Positions 1-8,552 of a stretch of 64,000 nucleotides of DNA are shown one piece after another. Both the position numbers and the translations under genes were made by a program. Source of the DNA: Spirosoma sp. 48-14. Lineage in GTDB: Bacteria; Bacteroidota; Bacteroidia; Cytophagales; Spirosomataceae. The notes under the pieces were generated by a model that did not search any database, had not been told where the DNA came from, and was given only the letters and a program-made list of their open reading frames with translations. The DNA is taken from NCBI RefSeq assembly GCF_001898575.1, contig NZ_MKUD01000072.1, positions 76,576-140,575 of the forward strand. Direction: 5' to 3'. Each line of letters opens with the position of its first letter. The first letter of the stretch is position 1.

Positions 1-205
1 AATGAGTAAGTCGACCGATTATCCAATGACTTAGTAAACAAACAGCCATAATAGGAATGCCAAGGACAATCTCAAGCGGATAATCTCGCTTCTGTTCAGG
101 TGTTCCGTACAGCATATAAAATAAGCCATGTAAGATCTCGTAGAGACCCACTAACGCCCCCAGCGTCAGCGGTGTAACCCAGGTTAGTAACTTCTCAATA
201 GTCAT
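1..205 (-). CDS. membrane protein, C-terminus outside the window
   Basis: The frame starts at the ATG read from 205 and runs off the left edge, giving 68 residues. It is strongly hydrophobic: a first membrane segment (about residues 8-32), a short charged loop with PEQKRDYP, and a second membrane segment rich in I, V, L and G. I do not recognise the family. The start lies 12 bases after the stop of the small frame at 218-490, so the two may be cotranscribed. Confidence 0.6.
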   Translation of the reverse strand, partial: MTIEKLLTWVTPLTLGALVGLYEILHGLFYMLYGTPEQKRDYPLEIVLGIPIMAVCLLSHWIIGRLTH

Positions 206-217
206 GGGGGTAATTCG

Positions 218-490
218 TTATGAGACAAAAACCTTGACCATTTTCCGCTCCGCCCGGAAGTAGAGAAAGGCATCCGTAGCCGTTTCGGGTTGGTGGGCCA
301 GGAGTGGTTGACCCATCGGTGAAAGCTTTGGGTCGGGTAGGGCTTTGCTAACCGAAAAAGGCTGGATGTCAAATTGAGATTTAATCTGTTTGCATCGTTG
401 GCTGAGTTCGATCGCACCGGCGCACCGGCGTGACTTGATCCAGGAACGAACCAAAGCGGGATTGGCCGCAGCGGGGGCTAAAGGACGCAT
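218..490 (-). CDS. small hypothetical protein (90 aa)
   Basis: A 90-residue basic frame ending in KMVKVFVS. No family is recognised and no signal peptide or membrane segment is visible. It has the same direction as the genes on both sides and ends 12 bases before the next start, which favours a real gene. The upstream part of the frame (491-541) is open but has no usable start. A competing 71-residue frame at 202-417 on the same strand looks like a shadow. The call rests only on position and open length, so it could be spurious. Confidence 0.35.
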   Translation of the reverse strand: MRPLAPAAANPALVRSWIKSRRCAGAIELSQRCKQIKSQFDIQPFSVSKALPDPKLSPMGQPLLAHQPETATDAFLYFRAERKMVKVFVS

Positions 491-640
491 CGGCCGAAGC
501 TCAAGCGAAAGCCCGAGCTTTGAAGTCGATTTATGTTCTTAAAAGCCATCAGCCAAGTGCCAGGTTGGTAGACATAATGTATGAAAGCATCTTTTCCCGG
601 TGGGCGATGCTTTATGAATCTGCAAATAAACCTGGTCCCG

Positions 641-889
641 TTAAAACACCGCATTCCGTTCGCCCGTCGCTTGCCAGTCCGTATCCATTTCCTGGAATCG
701 GGCGGCCACTTTAGTCAGAAAAGATTCGTCGAGTAAAGTAGGTATGCTTTCTGGGTCAATCAGATCCAGCTCACTGACTTTATACGTCTGCTCGTAGGGA
801 CCCGCTTCAATTTTGACGATATATTTGCTGTTCCAGGCGTACAGCCCGATTCGGAATTGTGAGTGAGGGATGTCCTGAACGAAACGCAT
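641..889 (-). CDS. conserved hypothetical protein (82 aa)
   Basis: An 82-residue protein starting MRFVQDIPHSQFRIGLYAWN and continuing KYIVKIEAGPYEQTYKVSELD. The alternation of short beta-strand-like stretches with acidic loops, ending in a helix around LDESFLTKVAARFQEMD, resembles a family of small uncharacterised proteins I associate with Cytophagales; its function is unknown. No signal peptide. It diverges from the TPR lipoprotein gene. A hairpin with 8-bp arms at 584-613 lies just beyond its stop. Confidence 0.7.
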   Translation of the reverse strand: MRFVQDIPHSQFRIGLYAWNSKYIVKIEAGPYEQTYKVSELDLIDPESIPTLLDESFLTKVAARFQEMDTDWQATGERNAVF

Positions 890-907
890 ACGTAGTATTA
901 ATTGAGA

Positions 908-2005
908 ATGACGATGGAAAATGAATCGCTAACCACCTTCTGGAAGAAGACAAAAGTAATAGGCAGAACCATTCCACAGTTAATTTGTGCCGTATTCATA
1001 ATCCATTGTTCATTACTCATTACTCAGTGCACTCGCGATACCGATGAAGCGGCTCAGTTTTTCCTAAAAGGAAACGTACAATTGCAGAAGCGTGAGTATC
1101 GGGAGGCTATTCGGTATTATTCGGAGGCCATTGCCAAAAAGGCTGATTTTGCCGATGCGTACAACAATCGGGGGCTTGCCAAATTTCGGAACGATGATCG
1201 GGAAGGAGCACTGGCCGACTATACCCGAGCCGTTGATCTGGACCCTGATTTTGCCACGGCTTATTTTAATCGCGCGGAAGTTCGGCTGGAACTGGGGGAT
1301 GCGACCGGGAGCCTGGGTGATCTGGAGCATATCGAAAAACAATACCGCGATTCGACGTTTTACCATTCCCGCCTTGGCGACGTGTATACACAACTGAATC
1401 GGGTAGGGCCTGCCCAGGCCGCCTACGACCGGGCTCTGCAACTGGCTCCAGCCAATGTCGAAGCACTGACCAATCGGGGGGCGTTGTATTTTACACAAAA
1501 AGCATACGGTTCCGCTCAGCAGGATATCCGCCGTGCCTTACAACTGAATCCCAAACAGGATGCTGCCCTGAACAATCAGAGTTTGCTTCTGGCTCATGAA
1601 GGGAAGTATGCCGAAGCGTTGCCGTATGTTGAACAGGCATTGTCATTACAGCCCCGTCAACCGTATTACCTCAATAACAAAGCGTATCTGCTCCTGAAAC
1701 TGAATCGCCCAGCCGAAGCCTTCCCCCTGGTAGAAGAATCGCTGAAACGGAACGATCAGAATGCCTGGGCACACCTGACCATGGGACTGTACTGGCTTAA
1801 TCAACATCAACCGACAAAAGCCGTTACTGAATTTCGCCGGGCCGAAACCCTGGATGCCTCGGTCGAACACCTCTATTATTACCTTGGAGCGACGGAATGG
1901 GCAATGGGGCATACGGCCGAAGCCTGTACGGCCTGGCAGCGTGGTGATGCCGCTGGCGATGAACAGGCTCGCTTGGAATACAGAACCAAATGTAAAAAAG
2001 GCTAA
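908..2005 (+). CDS. TPR-repeat lipoprotein
   Basis: A 365-residue protein. A hydrophobic N-terminal stretch ends in LLITQC, a plausible lipobox with the lipidated cysteine near residue 41. After it comes an almost unbroken series of tetratricopeptide repeats with the usual pattern (for example AYNNRGLAKFRNDDREGALADY, split here as a 34-residue repeat unit), about nine units to the C-terminus. TPR arrays mediate protein contacts; the partner is unknown. The frame opens at a TTG at 902; ATG codons at 908 and 914 are likelier starts. The signal peptide is partly encoded by a heptanucleotide repeat (993-1027). Confidence 0.8.
   Translation: MTMENESLTTFWKKTKVIGRTIPQLICAVFIIHCSLLITQCTRDTDEAAQFFLKGNVQLQKREYREAIRYYSEAIAKKADFADAYNNRGLAKFRNDDREGALADYTRAVDLDPDFATAYFNRAEVRLELGDATGSLGDLEHIEKQYRDSTFYHSRLGDVYTQLNRVGPAQAAYDRALQLAPANVEALTNRGALYFTQKAYGSAQQDIRRALQLNPKQDAALNNQSLLLAHEGKYAEALPYVEQALSLQPRQPYYLNNKAYLLLKLNRPAEAFPLVEESLKRNDQNAWAHLTMGLYWLNQHQPTKAVTEFRRAETLDASVEHLYYYLGATEWAMGHTAEACTAWQRGDAAGDEQARLEYRTKCKKG
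993..1027 (+). repeat. heptanucleotide repeat inside a signal-peptide coding region
   Basis: Five successive 7-base words: TATTCAT, AATCCAT, TGTTCAT, TACTCAT, TACTCAG. They encode the hydrophobic core and lipobox region of the TPR lipoprotein (FIIHCSLLITQC). Related words occur at 32429-32456 and 32501-32528. Confidence 0.7.
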
Positions 2006-2469
2006 TGCACTATTTTGAATTCAAGAATGCCTCATAAACGTTTTTTATAGTACGCTTTTCGCTTCTACTAATGCCAATACAGCCGCTTAAATTAGAAATT
2101 AAGTACTTGGACATACCTTTGCTGGATGAGGACCAAACGCTACATTCATTTAGAACCCAGTGAGGTCATTTTTTAAAAAGTTTGGTTGGGCCAGTTGGCG
2201 ACGCTGCGGTTCCTCGCCTAATCTGAATCCACCCTAAAATATACCTGCTAGTTCGACGTGCATCATTACGCAGTCGGCGCTGGTTTAACACACGCAACTG
2301 ATAGAGCTGACATTAAAGAAGGTTAATGTTGCCGAACTTTCAAAAACTAGTAATATTGTCAACCGGTACGAAGCCGTCAGGCTGGCAATGGCAGAACAGA
2401 CAACGGCAGCAAAAAATAGCGGATGTCAGTTTGTTGGTGACAGGCCATAACGGACACCCAAATTTCGCA
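2006..2469. other. intergenic stretch with no recognised feature
   Basis: About 460 bases between the TPR lipoprotein and the DUF3575-type gene. A frame in phase with the downstream gene is open from 2326, but its 48 extra codons encode a Q/R-rich stretch with no signal-peptide character, so I treat it as leader. No RNA gene, clear promoter of the TAnnTTTG type or long repeat was seen. Confidence 0.5.
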
Positions 2470-3093
2470 ATGAAAATATCCCTGTTTGTTCTACTTAGTG
2501 CCATCAGCCTGTGTAGGGGCTACGCCCAGTCAACAGCAGACTCCGCAGTCAACCGAAATAATAGTCTGAAAATTAACCCACTGAGTCTTATTGTCGGCGA
2601 CGTATCTGTATTTTATGAACGGATGCTGACCAAACGTGCATCGCTGGTGGGTGGGGTGGGCTTCGGTTCGGAAACGTATGAATATCACAACGCCAACAAC
2701 CCCTCGCCGAGATTATTTCACTATAAGCGGGTTACATTGGAATACCGGCACTATTTCCCTCGGCGTCCTTCTTCCCCCACTGGCTTTTACGCGGGCGTAT
2801 ACGGTCGCTATGCTGGGCTCACGCTCGATGACTATCAGTTCGACAATCAGGGTACGATTGTTCGAGACCCGAGCGGGAAGTTAGTCAGGGCTATCCAGCA
2901 GCTTTACGTCTGGATGCCCGGCGCTATGGCTGGTGTACAGACAAGCACACCGCGAGTAGTGGTCGATTTATTTCTGGGACTTCACTATCAACTACCAACC
3001 AGCAGTCCCCCTCTCAAGGCAGTCCTGCCAGAGCAGATGAGCCGGAAAGGGTTTACTCCCCGCTTTGGGCTGACCTTGGGCTATCGGTTTTGA
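2470..3093 (+). CDS. DUF3575-like outer-membrane beta-barrel protein
   Basis: The start is placed at 2470 because the protein then opens with a good signal peptide (MKISLFVLLSAISLCRGYAQ, cleavage after YAQ). The 207-residue product continues with SLKINPLSLIVGDVSVFYER, followed by alternating amphipathic strands and ending in FGLTLGYRF, a C-terminal aromatic typical of outer-membrane barrels. This layout matches DUF3575-type proteins of Bacteroidota, whose role is unknown. It converges on the DinB-like gene, with 41 bases between the stops. Confidence 0.7.
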   Translation: MKISLFVLLSAISLCRGYAQSTADSAVNRNNSLKINPLSLIVGDVSVFYERMLTKRASLVGGVGFGSETYEYHNANNPSPRLFHYKRVTLEYRHYFPRRPSSPTGFYAGVYGRYAGLTLDDYQFDNQGTIVRDPSGKLVRAIQQLYVWMPGAMAGVQTSTPRVVVDLFLGLHYQLPTSSPPLKAVLPEQMSRKGFTPRFGLTLGYRF

Positions 3094-3134
3094 TGATGAG
3101 ATCGTGTAAGGTCTGACAATCAGGGCTATCTCCG

Positions 3135-3659
3135 TTAATAGGTTGCCAGCGCTAGTCGGATATGAGCGAGGTGATGCTGAAGGTGCCAGGCCGACATGGC
3201 CAGTGCCTGAGCCTGGTTGATCCAATACTGCCGGACCGGATGGTAATACTGAATAGCCTGTTGGGTATCTGTCAGCGTTTCCCCCAGTCGTACGTAACGA
3301 GGGGTAATCCCTTCCAGCATACGAATTGAATCGTCGATGGGGGCTGTAGTAGCATCCGGGGTATTGACCCAGGCATCCATGTCGATCAGGGTCACAGTCG
3401 TATAATCCGATTCGGTCAGTGCCTTTTTCATCCGAAAGAAATGAAGAAACTGAATATCGGCTACGTGATGAATCAATTGCTGTACGGTCCAGCTTCCTTC
3501 CCGATACGTTTTGGTCAGGTCGTTCGGGGTGAGGGTAGAAGCAATGGCCCGATACTGTGCGGGACTGTCAGCAATTGTCGATAGAATTGTATTCAGTTCA
3601 TCGGTTGAGTAGGTTGATTGAAGGTTAAAGGGGCCGATTGGATACCTGCGGTCTTGCAT
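3135..3659 (-). CDS. DinB/YfiT-family putative metal-dependent hydrolase
   Basis: A 174-residue four-helix-bundle protein. The N-terminal RRYPIGPF and the motifs SWTVQQLIHHVADIQ (first metal histidine near residue 66) and WHLQHHLAHI (histidines near 158-166) are the pattern of the DinB/YfiT superfamily, in which three histidines hold a divalent metal. Some members use bacillithiol or other thiols as cofactor; the substrate here is unknown. It lies 54 bases downstream of menD on the same strand but has no clear link to menaquinone synthesis. Confidence 0.8.
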   Translation of the reverse strand: MQDRRYPIGPFNLQSTYSTDELNTILSTIADSPAQYRAIASTLTPNDLTKTYREGSWTVQQLIHHVADIQFLHFFRMKKALTESDYTTVTLIDMDAWVNTPDATTAPIDDSIRMLEGITPRYVRLGETLTDTQQAIQYYHPVRQYWINQAQALAMSAWHLQHHLAHIRLALATY

Positions 3660-3713
3660 AACTTGACGGTAAACGTTTTTAGATCAATGGATCTGGTGGA
3701 TTGATAACTATAA

Positions 3714-5459
3714 CTACAGTTTTAGTTTATTACTGTTTTGGGTTTTATAGGCTAAAAACTGCGCCTGATTAGCCAATTTATCCGTTGTGATCTCCAACAA
3801 GCTGGCCTGATTGCTGGATTGGAAAAAGGCGGGTAGGAGAGAATCCAATTTGTCCCGTGTCGCACAGACCTCATAGTGCAGCCTGGCGTCGGCAGCGGTA
3901 TTCCGGGCCGTATACCCATGCGGAGTTTCGAAATAGGTTTCCAGTTCGGGCTGGCGACTGGGGCCGTCGATAATCCGAAAAATATGCCCCCCATCATTAT
4001 TCAACAGAACAATCCGCAGGTTATTGGGGATCGGAGCTGACCAGAGTGCGTTTCGGTCATAGAAAAAGGCAACATCCCCAATAAGCAGGGTAACGATCTG
4101 ATCGGTTTTGAGTGCAGCACCTAATGCCGTACTCAGGCACCCATCAATCCCACTGACCCCCCGGTTAGCCGCTACCTGAATGCCCTGCTGTTCGGCTAGA
4201 TCGCAGAGATTGGCGTAGCGTACGGGCATGCTATTGGCCAGGTGTAGAATGGAATTAGGTGGGAGCTGTTCCAGAACGGTCTGAACCGCCGACCAGTCAG
4301 TAAGAGGTTGATCAGGTTGAGTCAAAACGCGTTGCACCAGTCTGGCGGCCTGTCGATCAGAAGCCTGCCAATGGTTTAAAAACTGACGCTCATCGTCCTC
4401 ATCATCGCCCTGAAGAAAGCGCTGGTAGTCAAGATCGGCGAATAGTTTTTCCAGAAAAGCCGTTGGTTCGCTGGGAATGAGGGTCGTAAGGCTCTGGAAG
4501 GCATCCGTGACCCGATCGACGGTTGGCTGGATGTGCCAGTGTCGACGGGCGGGGTAGTTCCGAAAGAAGGTTTTCAGATTTCGGGTTAGGAACGAACCGC
4601 CGAAGGTGATGAGCAGATCGGGGCGGAGTGCATCGGCCTGCTGCTCGTCCAGATCGGCCAGCATCGTATCGGTATGGGTAATAAACTGTCCATTGTCAGC
4701 CAGATTGCTGATGAGCTCCCCCACCACGGGAATTCCCCATTCGTCGGTTATCTGCTTCAGAACCGACCGTAAAGCCGGATTGGGGGGAAGCTGCCCAACG
4801 GCAATCAGGATGCGGGTGCTTTGTTCCCACTCGGTTTGTAGCCGATGCCAGGTTTCTGGAGCTAAGGTAGGCGTAGCGGTTAGGGTATCAATGCGCCGAA
4901 CCCGTTCAAACACGAACGATTCATCCGCTTTTGGGTAGAAAGGTTCCCGCAATGGGACATTCACATGCACGGGTCCGGGCGGGTCCAGTTCACAGAGCGT
5001 AATGGCTTCGTTGAGTGAGCGTTCAATGGTCCAGCGGGCATCGGGATGGGTGTAATCGGCCGGGAGGTCATAACTTCGCTTTACCTGGTTACCAAAAATA
5101 CCGACCTGGTCGATGGTCTGCCCATCCTGCTGGTGTAGCCATTCGTGAGGCCGGTCGGCGGTCAGCAGTAGGAGAGGCACCTGTTGAAAATAGGCTTCGG
5201 CTACGGCGGGCGCCAGGTTATACACGGCACTGCCTGATGTACAGATTACGGCTACCGGTTTTCGGCTTTGCTGGGCAATGCCTAATGCGACAAATCCCGC
5301 TGACCGTTCATCGGCCATTACCCGAACCTGTAACTGTGGATGTCGGGCAACGGCCAGGGTTAATGGAGCAGAACGAGAGCCCGGCGAAACGATCACATCG
5401 GAAATTCCTTTTTGAGAGAGTAGTTCAGCGATGTTAACGATAGGCTGAAGAACGGGCAT
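3714..5459 (-). CDS. menD: 2-succinyl-5-enolpyruvyl-6-hydroxy-3-cyclohexene-1-carboxylate synthase
   Basis: A thiamine-diphosphate enzyme of menaquinone synthesis. It adds the succinic semialdehyde unit from 2-oxoglutarate to isochorismate. The 581-residue product has the N-terminal pyrimidine-binding domain (IVSPGSRSAPL near residue 25, GSAVYNLAPAVAEA near 75), a middle domain, and a C-terminal diphosphate-binding domain with GDVAFFYDRNAL. The open frame extends to 5531, but that ATG falls inside a TAnnTTTG box at 5525-5532, so I place the start at 5459 (MPVLQPIV). Menaquinone is the usual respiratory quinone of this phylum. Confidence 0.95.
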   Translation of the reverse strand: MPVLQPIVNIAELLSQKGISDVIVSPGSRSAPLTLAVARHPQLQVRVMADERSAGFVALGIAQQSRKPVAVICTSGSAVYNLAPAVAEAYFQQVPLLLLTADRPHEWLHQQDGQTIDQVGIFGNQVKRSYDLPADYTHPDARWTIERSLNEAITLCELDPPGPVHVNVPLREPFYPKADESFVFERVRRIDTLTATPTLAPETWHRLQTEWEQSTRILIAVGQLPPNPALRSVLKQITDEWGIPVVGELISNLADNGQFITHTDTMLADLDEQQADALRPDLLITFGGSFLTRNLKTFFRNYPARRHWHIQPTVDRVTDAFQSLTTLIPSEPTAFLEKLFADLDYQRFLQGDDEDDERQFLNHWQASDRQAARLVQRVLTQPDQPLTDWSAVQTVLEQLPPNSILHLANSMPVRYANLCDLAEQQGIQVAANRGVSGIDGCLSTALGAALKTDQIVTLLIGDVAFFYDRNALWSAPIPNNLRIVLLNNDGGHIFRIIDGPSRQPELETYFETPHGYTARNTAADARLHYEVCATRDKLDSLLPAFFQSSNQASLLEITTDKLANQAQFLAYKTQNSNKLKL

Positions 5460-5524
5460 GGTAAATGACGATTTATAGAAATAGATTGTCGACAGTAAAC
5501 AGGGTCTGTTGGCAGTCTGGGTTG

Positions 5525-5532
5525 CAAACATA
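5525..5532 (-). promoter_or_regulatory. promoter -7 box for menD
   Basis: TATGTTTG on the minus strand fits the Bacteroidota -7 consensus TAnnTTTG, about 65 bases upstream of the chosen menD start. No exact TTTG -33 element is seen. It rules against the upstream ATG at 5531. Confidence 0.5.
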
Positions 5533-5721
5533 CGCGGAAAGCCAATGCCCAGACGGGCTTTGTGTCGAAGAATTTACGTTACTTTGTTCAGTTTACAGTC
5601 TCTACGCCCTACAGATTCACCGTATCATAAACGATGTGTTCGGTTTCTGCGTTATTAAACACAAACGAATTGACGAACACATCTGAACAATCCTATCCCG
5701 AATTAGCCCAACAATTCAGCC

Positions 5722-6666
5722 ATGAACCGCATTACATTTGAGAACGAAGACGAAATTCGGGTCAAATCCTTAGCCGGAGCTGTTGTGATTAACGTCCTGT
5801 TGATTATTATTTTGCTGCTGGTAAAGCTTACGCAGACGATCCCCAATCCACCCCCGATTCAGTTTGTGGAGGTGAATTTTGGGACGGATGCCCGGGGGAG
5901 TGGTCGGATTCAAACCTATAATAAAGCATCCGATTCACCCAGAGCGGAGGATGTAAAACCTGCCGAGAAACGCCCAAATCCAAAAATCAATACGACCCCA
6001 CGTATCGAAAAGGTAAAGGCGACTCCGAGTCCAAAGGTGGAGGACGCCAAACCGGCAAAAACAGCTACCGAAAAACCGCTGATCGTCAGTAAAGCCGAAA
6101 GCCCGGTGACCACCCCCGAGCGGCCCGAGCCGAAGCGGGTTGAAGCACCCAAAAACACCGCACCCGTAGAACGGCCTGTTCCGCCAGCGCCTACCAAAAA
6201 AGTAGAAACCGTCAACACCGATGCCCTGTTTAAAAAATCCTCGGGTGGGGGTGGGTCAAACGGGACCGTTGGCAAAGCGTCGGGAAATGGGGGTAATAAT
6301 AACGGTGACGATGCCAGTGGTGTAGGGGATAAGGGGAATCCAAACGGTAAGATTAACGCCAAAGAGTTTTACGGAACCCCTGGTGGCGCGGCTACAGGGG
6401 TTGCCTTCGATGTATCAGGCTGGTCGATGGCGAGCCGCCCAGCCGTTAATGATGATTCGGATGAAACCGGAAAGATCGTTTTTAAAATTACCGTCGATGG
6501 CGATGGTGAAATCATCCGGGTCCAGCAGCAGCAGTCAACCGTGAGCCCATCGGTGGCCGAGCAGTATCGGAAAGCGGTTCAGCGACTCCGCTTACGGCCT
6601 AAAGGCGGCTCAACACCTCCTACATCGACAGGAACCATTACCTTTATCATTAAGGCAAGAGATTAA
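5722..6666 (+). CDS. TonB-like energy transducer
   Basis: A 314-residue protein with TonB architecture. There is a short cytoplasmic N-terminus, one membrane helix (about residues 19-38, VVINVLLIIILLLVKL), then a long periplasmic linker rich in P, K, E and T (60-170). A Gly/Asn-rich stretch (173-210) leads to a C-terminal domain with TGKIVFKITVDGDGEI and TFIIKA, which resembles the TonB C-terminal fold. It may couple the proton gradient to outer-membrane receptors, but ExbB/ExbD are not nearby. Its stop overlaps the folC start by one base (TAATG), implying cotranscription. Confidence 0.75.
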   Translation: MNRITFENEDEIRVKSLAGAVVINVLLIIILLLVKLTQTIPNPPPIQFVEVNFGTDARGSGRIQTYNKASDSPRAEDVKPAEKRPNPKINTTPRIEKVKATPSPKVEDAKPAKTATEKPLIVSKAESPVTTPERPEPKRVEAPKNTAPVERPVPPAPTKKVETVNTDALFKKSSGGGGSNGTVGKASGNGGNNNGDDASGVGDKGNPNGKINAKEFYGTPGGAATGVAFDVSGWSMASRPAVNDDSDETGKIVFKITVDGDGEIIRVQQQQSTVSPSVAEQYRKAVQRLRLRPKGGSTPPTSTGTITFIIKARD

Positions 6667-7958
6667 TGCAGTACACGGAAGCGATCGACTATCTCTATAG
6701 TCGGCTCCCAGTTTTTCACCGGATAGGTCCCAAAGCCATCAAACCCGGTTTGGGTAATACCCTGGCGCTTTGCGAAGCCCTAGGGAACCCGCATCAGCAG
6801 TTTCGGAGTATCCACGTAGGGGGTACCAACGGCAAAGGCAGCACGTCCCATATGCTGGCGGCTATCTATCAATCGACTGGTTACCGCGTCGGTTTATATA
6901 CCTCGCCCCACCTGCAATCGTTCACGGAGCGTATCCGGCTCAACGGGCAACCGATTCCGGAAGCCGACGTGGCCGCGTTCGTGGAACGGTACCAAGGGGT
7001 AATCGAATCGATCGAACCGTCGTTTTTCGAAGTGACGGTCGCCATGGCTTTTGACTATTTTGCCCACCAGCAGATCGATCTTGCCATTATTGAAGTGGGG
7101 TTGGGCGGTCGACTCGATTCTACGAATGTTATTACTCCGCTGGTGTCTGTCATTACCAATATTGGATACGACCATACGGATATTCTGGGGGATACGCTGC
7201 CTCAAATAGCGGGAGAAAAAGCGGGGATTATCAAACCGGGGGTTCCTGTAGTGATTGGCGAAACCCATCCCGATACGCAGGCTGTGTTTACGAAAAAGGC
7301 CTTAGAGCAAGAGGCTCCCCTTGTTTTTGCCGATCAGGTTTACACGGTAGTGGATAAGGGTATCCTGAAAGGGTATCGGCAGGTAGCGATCAGGGCTAAT
7401 ACCGACGAACAACCGGAATTCTATGAGCTCGATTTGCTGGGTGCTTACCAATTGCATAACCTGCCTACGGCCCTGGCCACTATTTCGGTGTTGCAATCTA
7501 GCTTTCCGGTGCCTGTTTCGTCCATACGGCAAGCTCTCGGTGCGGTCAGCGTGCTGACCGGATTAAAGGGACGGTTTCAAACGATCCGTCAACAGCCCCG
7601 CGTCGTTGCCGACACCGCCCATAATCAACCGGGCCTGGAAGCCCTTTTCGAAACCATTCATAGCCTTACCTACGATACCCTACGGATTGTATTGGGGGTA
7701 GTAGCGGATAAAGATCGGACTAAAGTGCTGGAGGTTGTACCGCCGTCCGCCGTCTATTACTTCTGTCAGGCCCATACACCCCGTTCGCTTCCGGCTGAGG
7801 TACTACAGGCCGAAGCGGCTGCCGTTGGGCGACTGGGGAATGCATATGCCGATGTGAACCTGGCGTTAGTGGCTGCTCTGGAGGAATCGTCGCCCAATGA
7901 CCTGATCCTGATCACCGGTAGTAACTATACCATTGCCGAATTGGTGGATTTAGGATAG
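6666..7958 (+). CDS. folC: bifunctional folylpolyglutamate synthase / dihydrofolate synthase
   Basis: A Mur-ligase-family enzyme that adds glutamate to dihydropteroate or folates using ATP. The 430-residue product has the P-loop HVGGTNGKGSTSHML (near residue 50), the EVGLGGRLDSTN motif (near 143) and the C-terminal domain with VVADTAHNQPGLEAL. Length and motif order are normal for FolC. It begins on the last base of the TonB-like gene's stop codon, so translation is probably coupled although the two functions are unrelated. Confidence 0.93.
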   Translation: MQYTEAIDYLYSRLPVFHRIGPKAIKPGLGNTLALCEALGNPHQQFRSIHVGGTNGKGSTSHMLAAIYQSTGYRVGLYTSPHLQSFTERIRLNGQPIPEADVAAFVERYQGVIESIEPSFFEVTVAMAFDYFAHQQIDLAIIEVGLGGRLDSTNVITPLVSVITNIGYDHTDILGDTLPQIAGEKAGIIKPGVPVVIGETHPDTQAVFTKKALEQEAPLVFADQVYTVVDKGILKGYRQVAIRANTDEQPEFYELDLLGAYQLHNLPTALATISVLQSSFPVPVSSIRQALGAVSVLTGLKGRFQTIRQQPRVVADTAHNQPGLEALFETIHSLTYDTLRIVLGVVADKDRTKVLEVVPPSAVYYFCQAHTPRSLPAEVLQAEAAAVGRLGNAYADVNLALVAALEESSPNDLILITGSNYTIAELVDLG

Positions 7959-7963
7959 TTTTG
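7956..7963 (+). promoter_or_regulatory. promoter -7 box overlapping the folC stop
   Basis: TAGTTTTG matches TAnnTTTG; its first three bases are the folC stop codon. An ATTG lies 20 bases upstream as a possible -33 element. It would drive the small secreted protein at 7984. Confidence 0.5.
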
Positions 7964-7983
7964 CTAAAGAACTACTTTCGCCT

Positions 7984-8382
7984 ATGAAATCCATTCCTAT
8001 TTTGCTAATGCTTTGGTTGATTGGATCGACCAGCCTCATTGCCCAGAATCCGTCTGTAGAGAACGAAAAATTTGTCTTTCTAAACAACGGCGCAACGGTT
8101 GGTATGATCATCAAATCGGTCGTTAAAGCTGATAAACAGCGGCTGAAATTAACCGACCAGCAACTACCCAAAGCCAAAGAAATTATTACCAATGCCGTGG
8201 TTAAATTTAACAATGGTGTGAAGCAGTTGAAGGCAGTTGGTATGAATCAGGCGAAGCTCCGTACGCTGGCTGTTGGGGTAGAGACTGAGAAAGTACTTGC
8301 CTATAAATCGATCCTGACGACTCAACAGTATACTACCCTGGTTGCTCAGCATAAGAAGGTATATCCTGAAGCTAAACTCTGA
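7984..8382 (+). CDS. small secreted helical protein (132 aa)
   Basis: It has a signal peptide (MKSIPILLMLWLIGSTSLIAQ, cleaved after IAQ) followed by about 110 residues of amphipathic helix with KLTDQQLPKAKEI and SILTTQQYTTLVAQHKKVYP. The TxxQ words and helical pattern loosely recall LTXXQ/Spy-type periplasmic proteins, which bind unfolded proteins or sense envelope stress. The resemblance is too weak to name it. It is expressed from its own promoter just after folC. Confidence 0.7.
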   Translation: MKSIPILLMLWLIGSTSLIAQNPSVENEKFVFLNNGATVGMIIKSVVKADKQRLKLTDQQLPKAKEIITNAVVKFNNGVKQLKAVGMNQAKLRTLAVGVETEKVLAYKSILTTQQYTTLVAQHKKVYPEAKL

Positions 8383-8552
8383 GCTATCTAGATAGGCAGC
8401 GTGAGTTGAAGCCTACCTGGCTACCGGCAGGGACGGATTATTCAGTTAGTTAAACCCTGCTCGTTCGCCTTCCCCTGACTTCACGGATCTTTTTCTATTC
8501 GTTTATTTTTATTAGTTGAATGGCTGCTTGGCGGCCTTATTTTTTTATTTCT

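Noticed and set aside
584..613. An 8-bp hairpin AAAGCATC/GATGCTTT after the 82-residue hypothetical gene
   Set aside because: It could be a terminator but has no U-run on the minus strand; left out of the feature list as too weak.
1064..1498. A 144-codon frame antisense to the TPR lipoprotein gene
   Set aside because: Fully covered by a clear TPR gene; the translation is I/P/G-rich without any motif.
5916..6362. A 148-codon frame antisense to the TonB-like linker
   Set aside because: Arises from the P/K-rich repetitive linker of the real gene; the product is low-complexity G/F/S.
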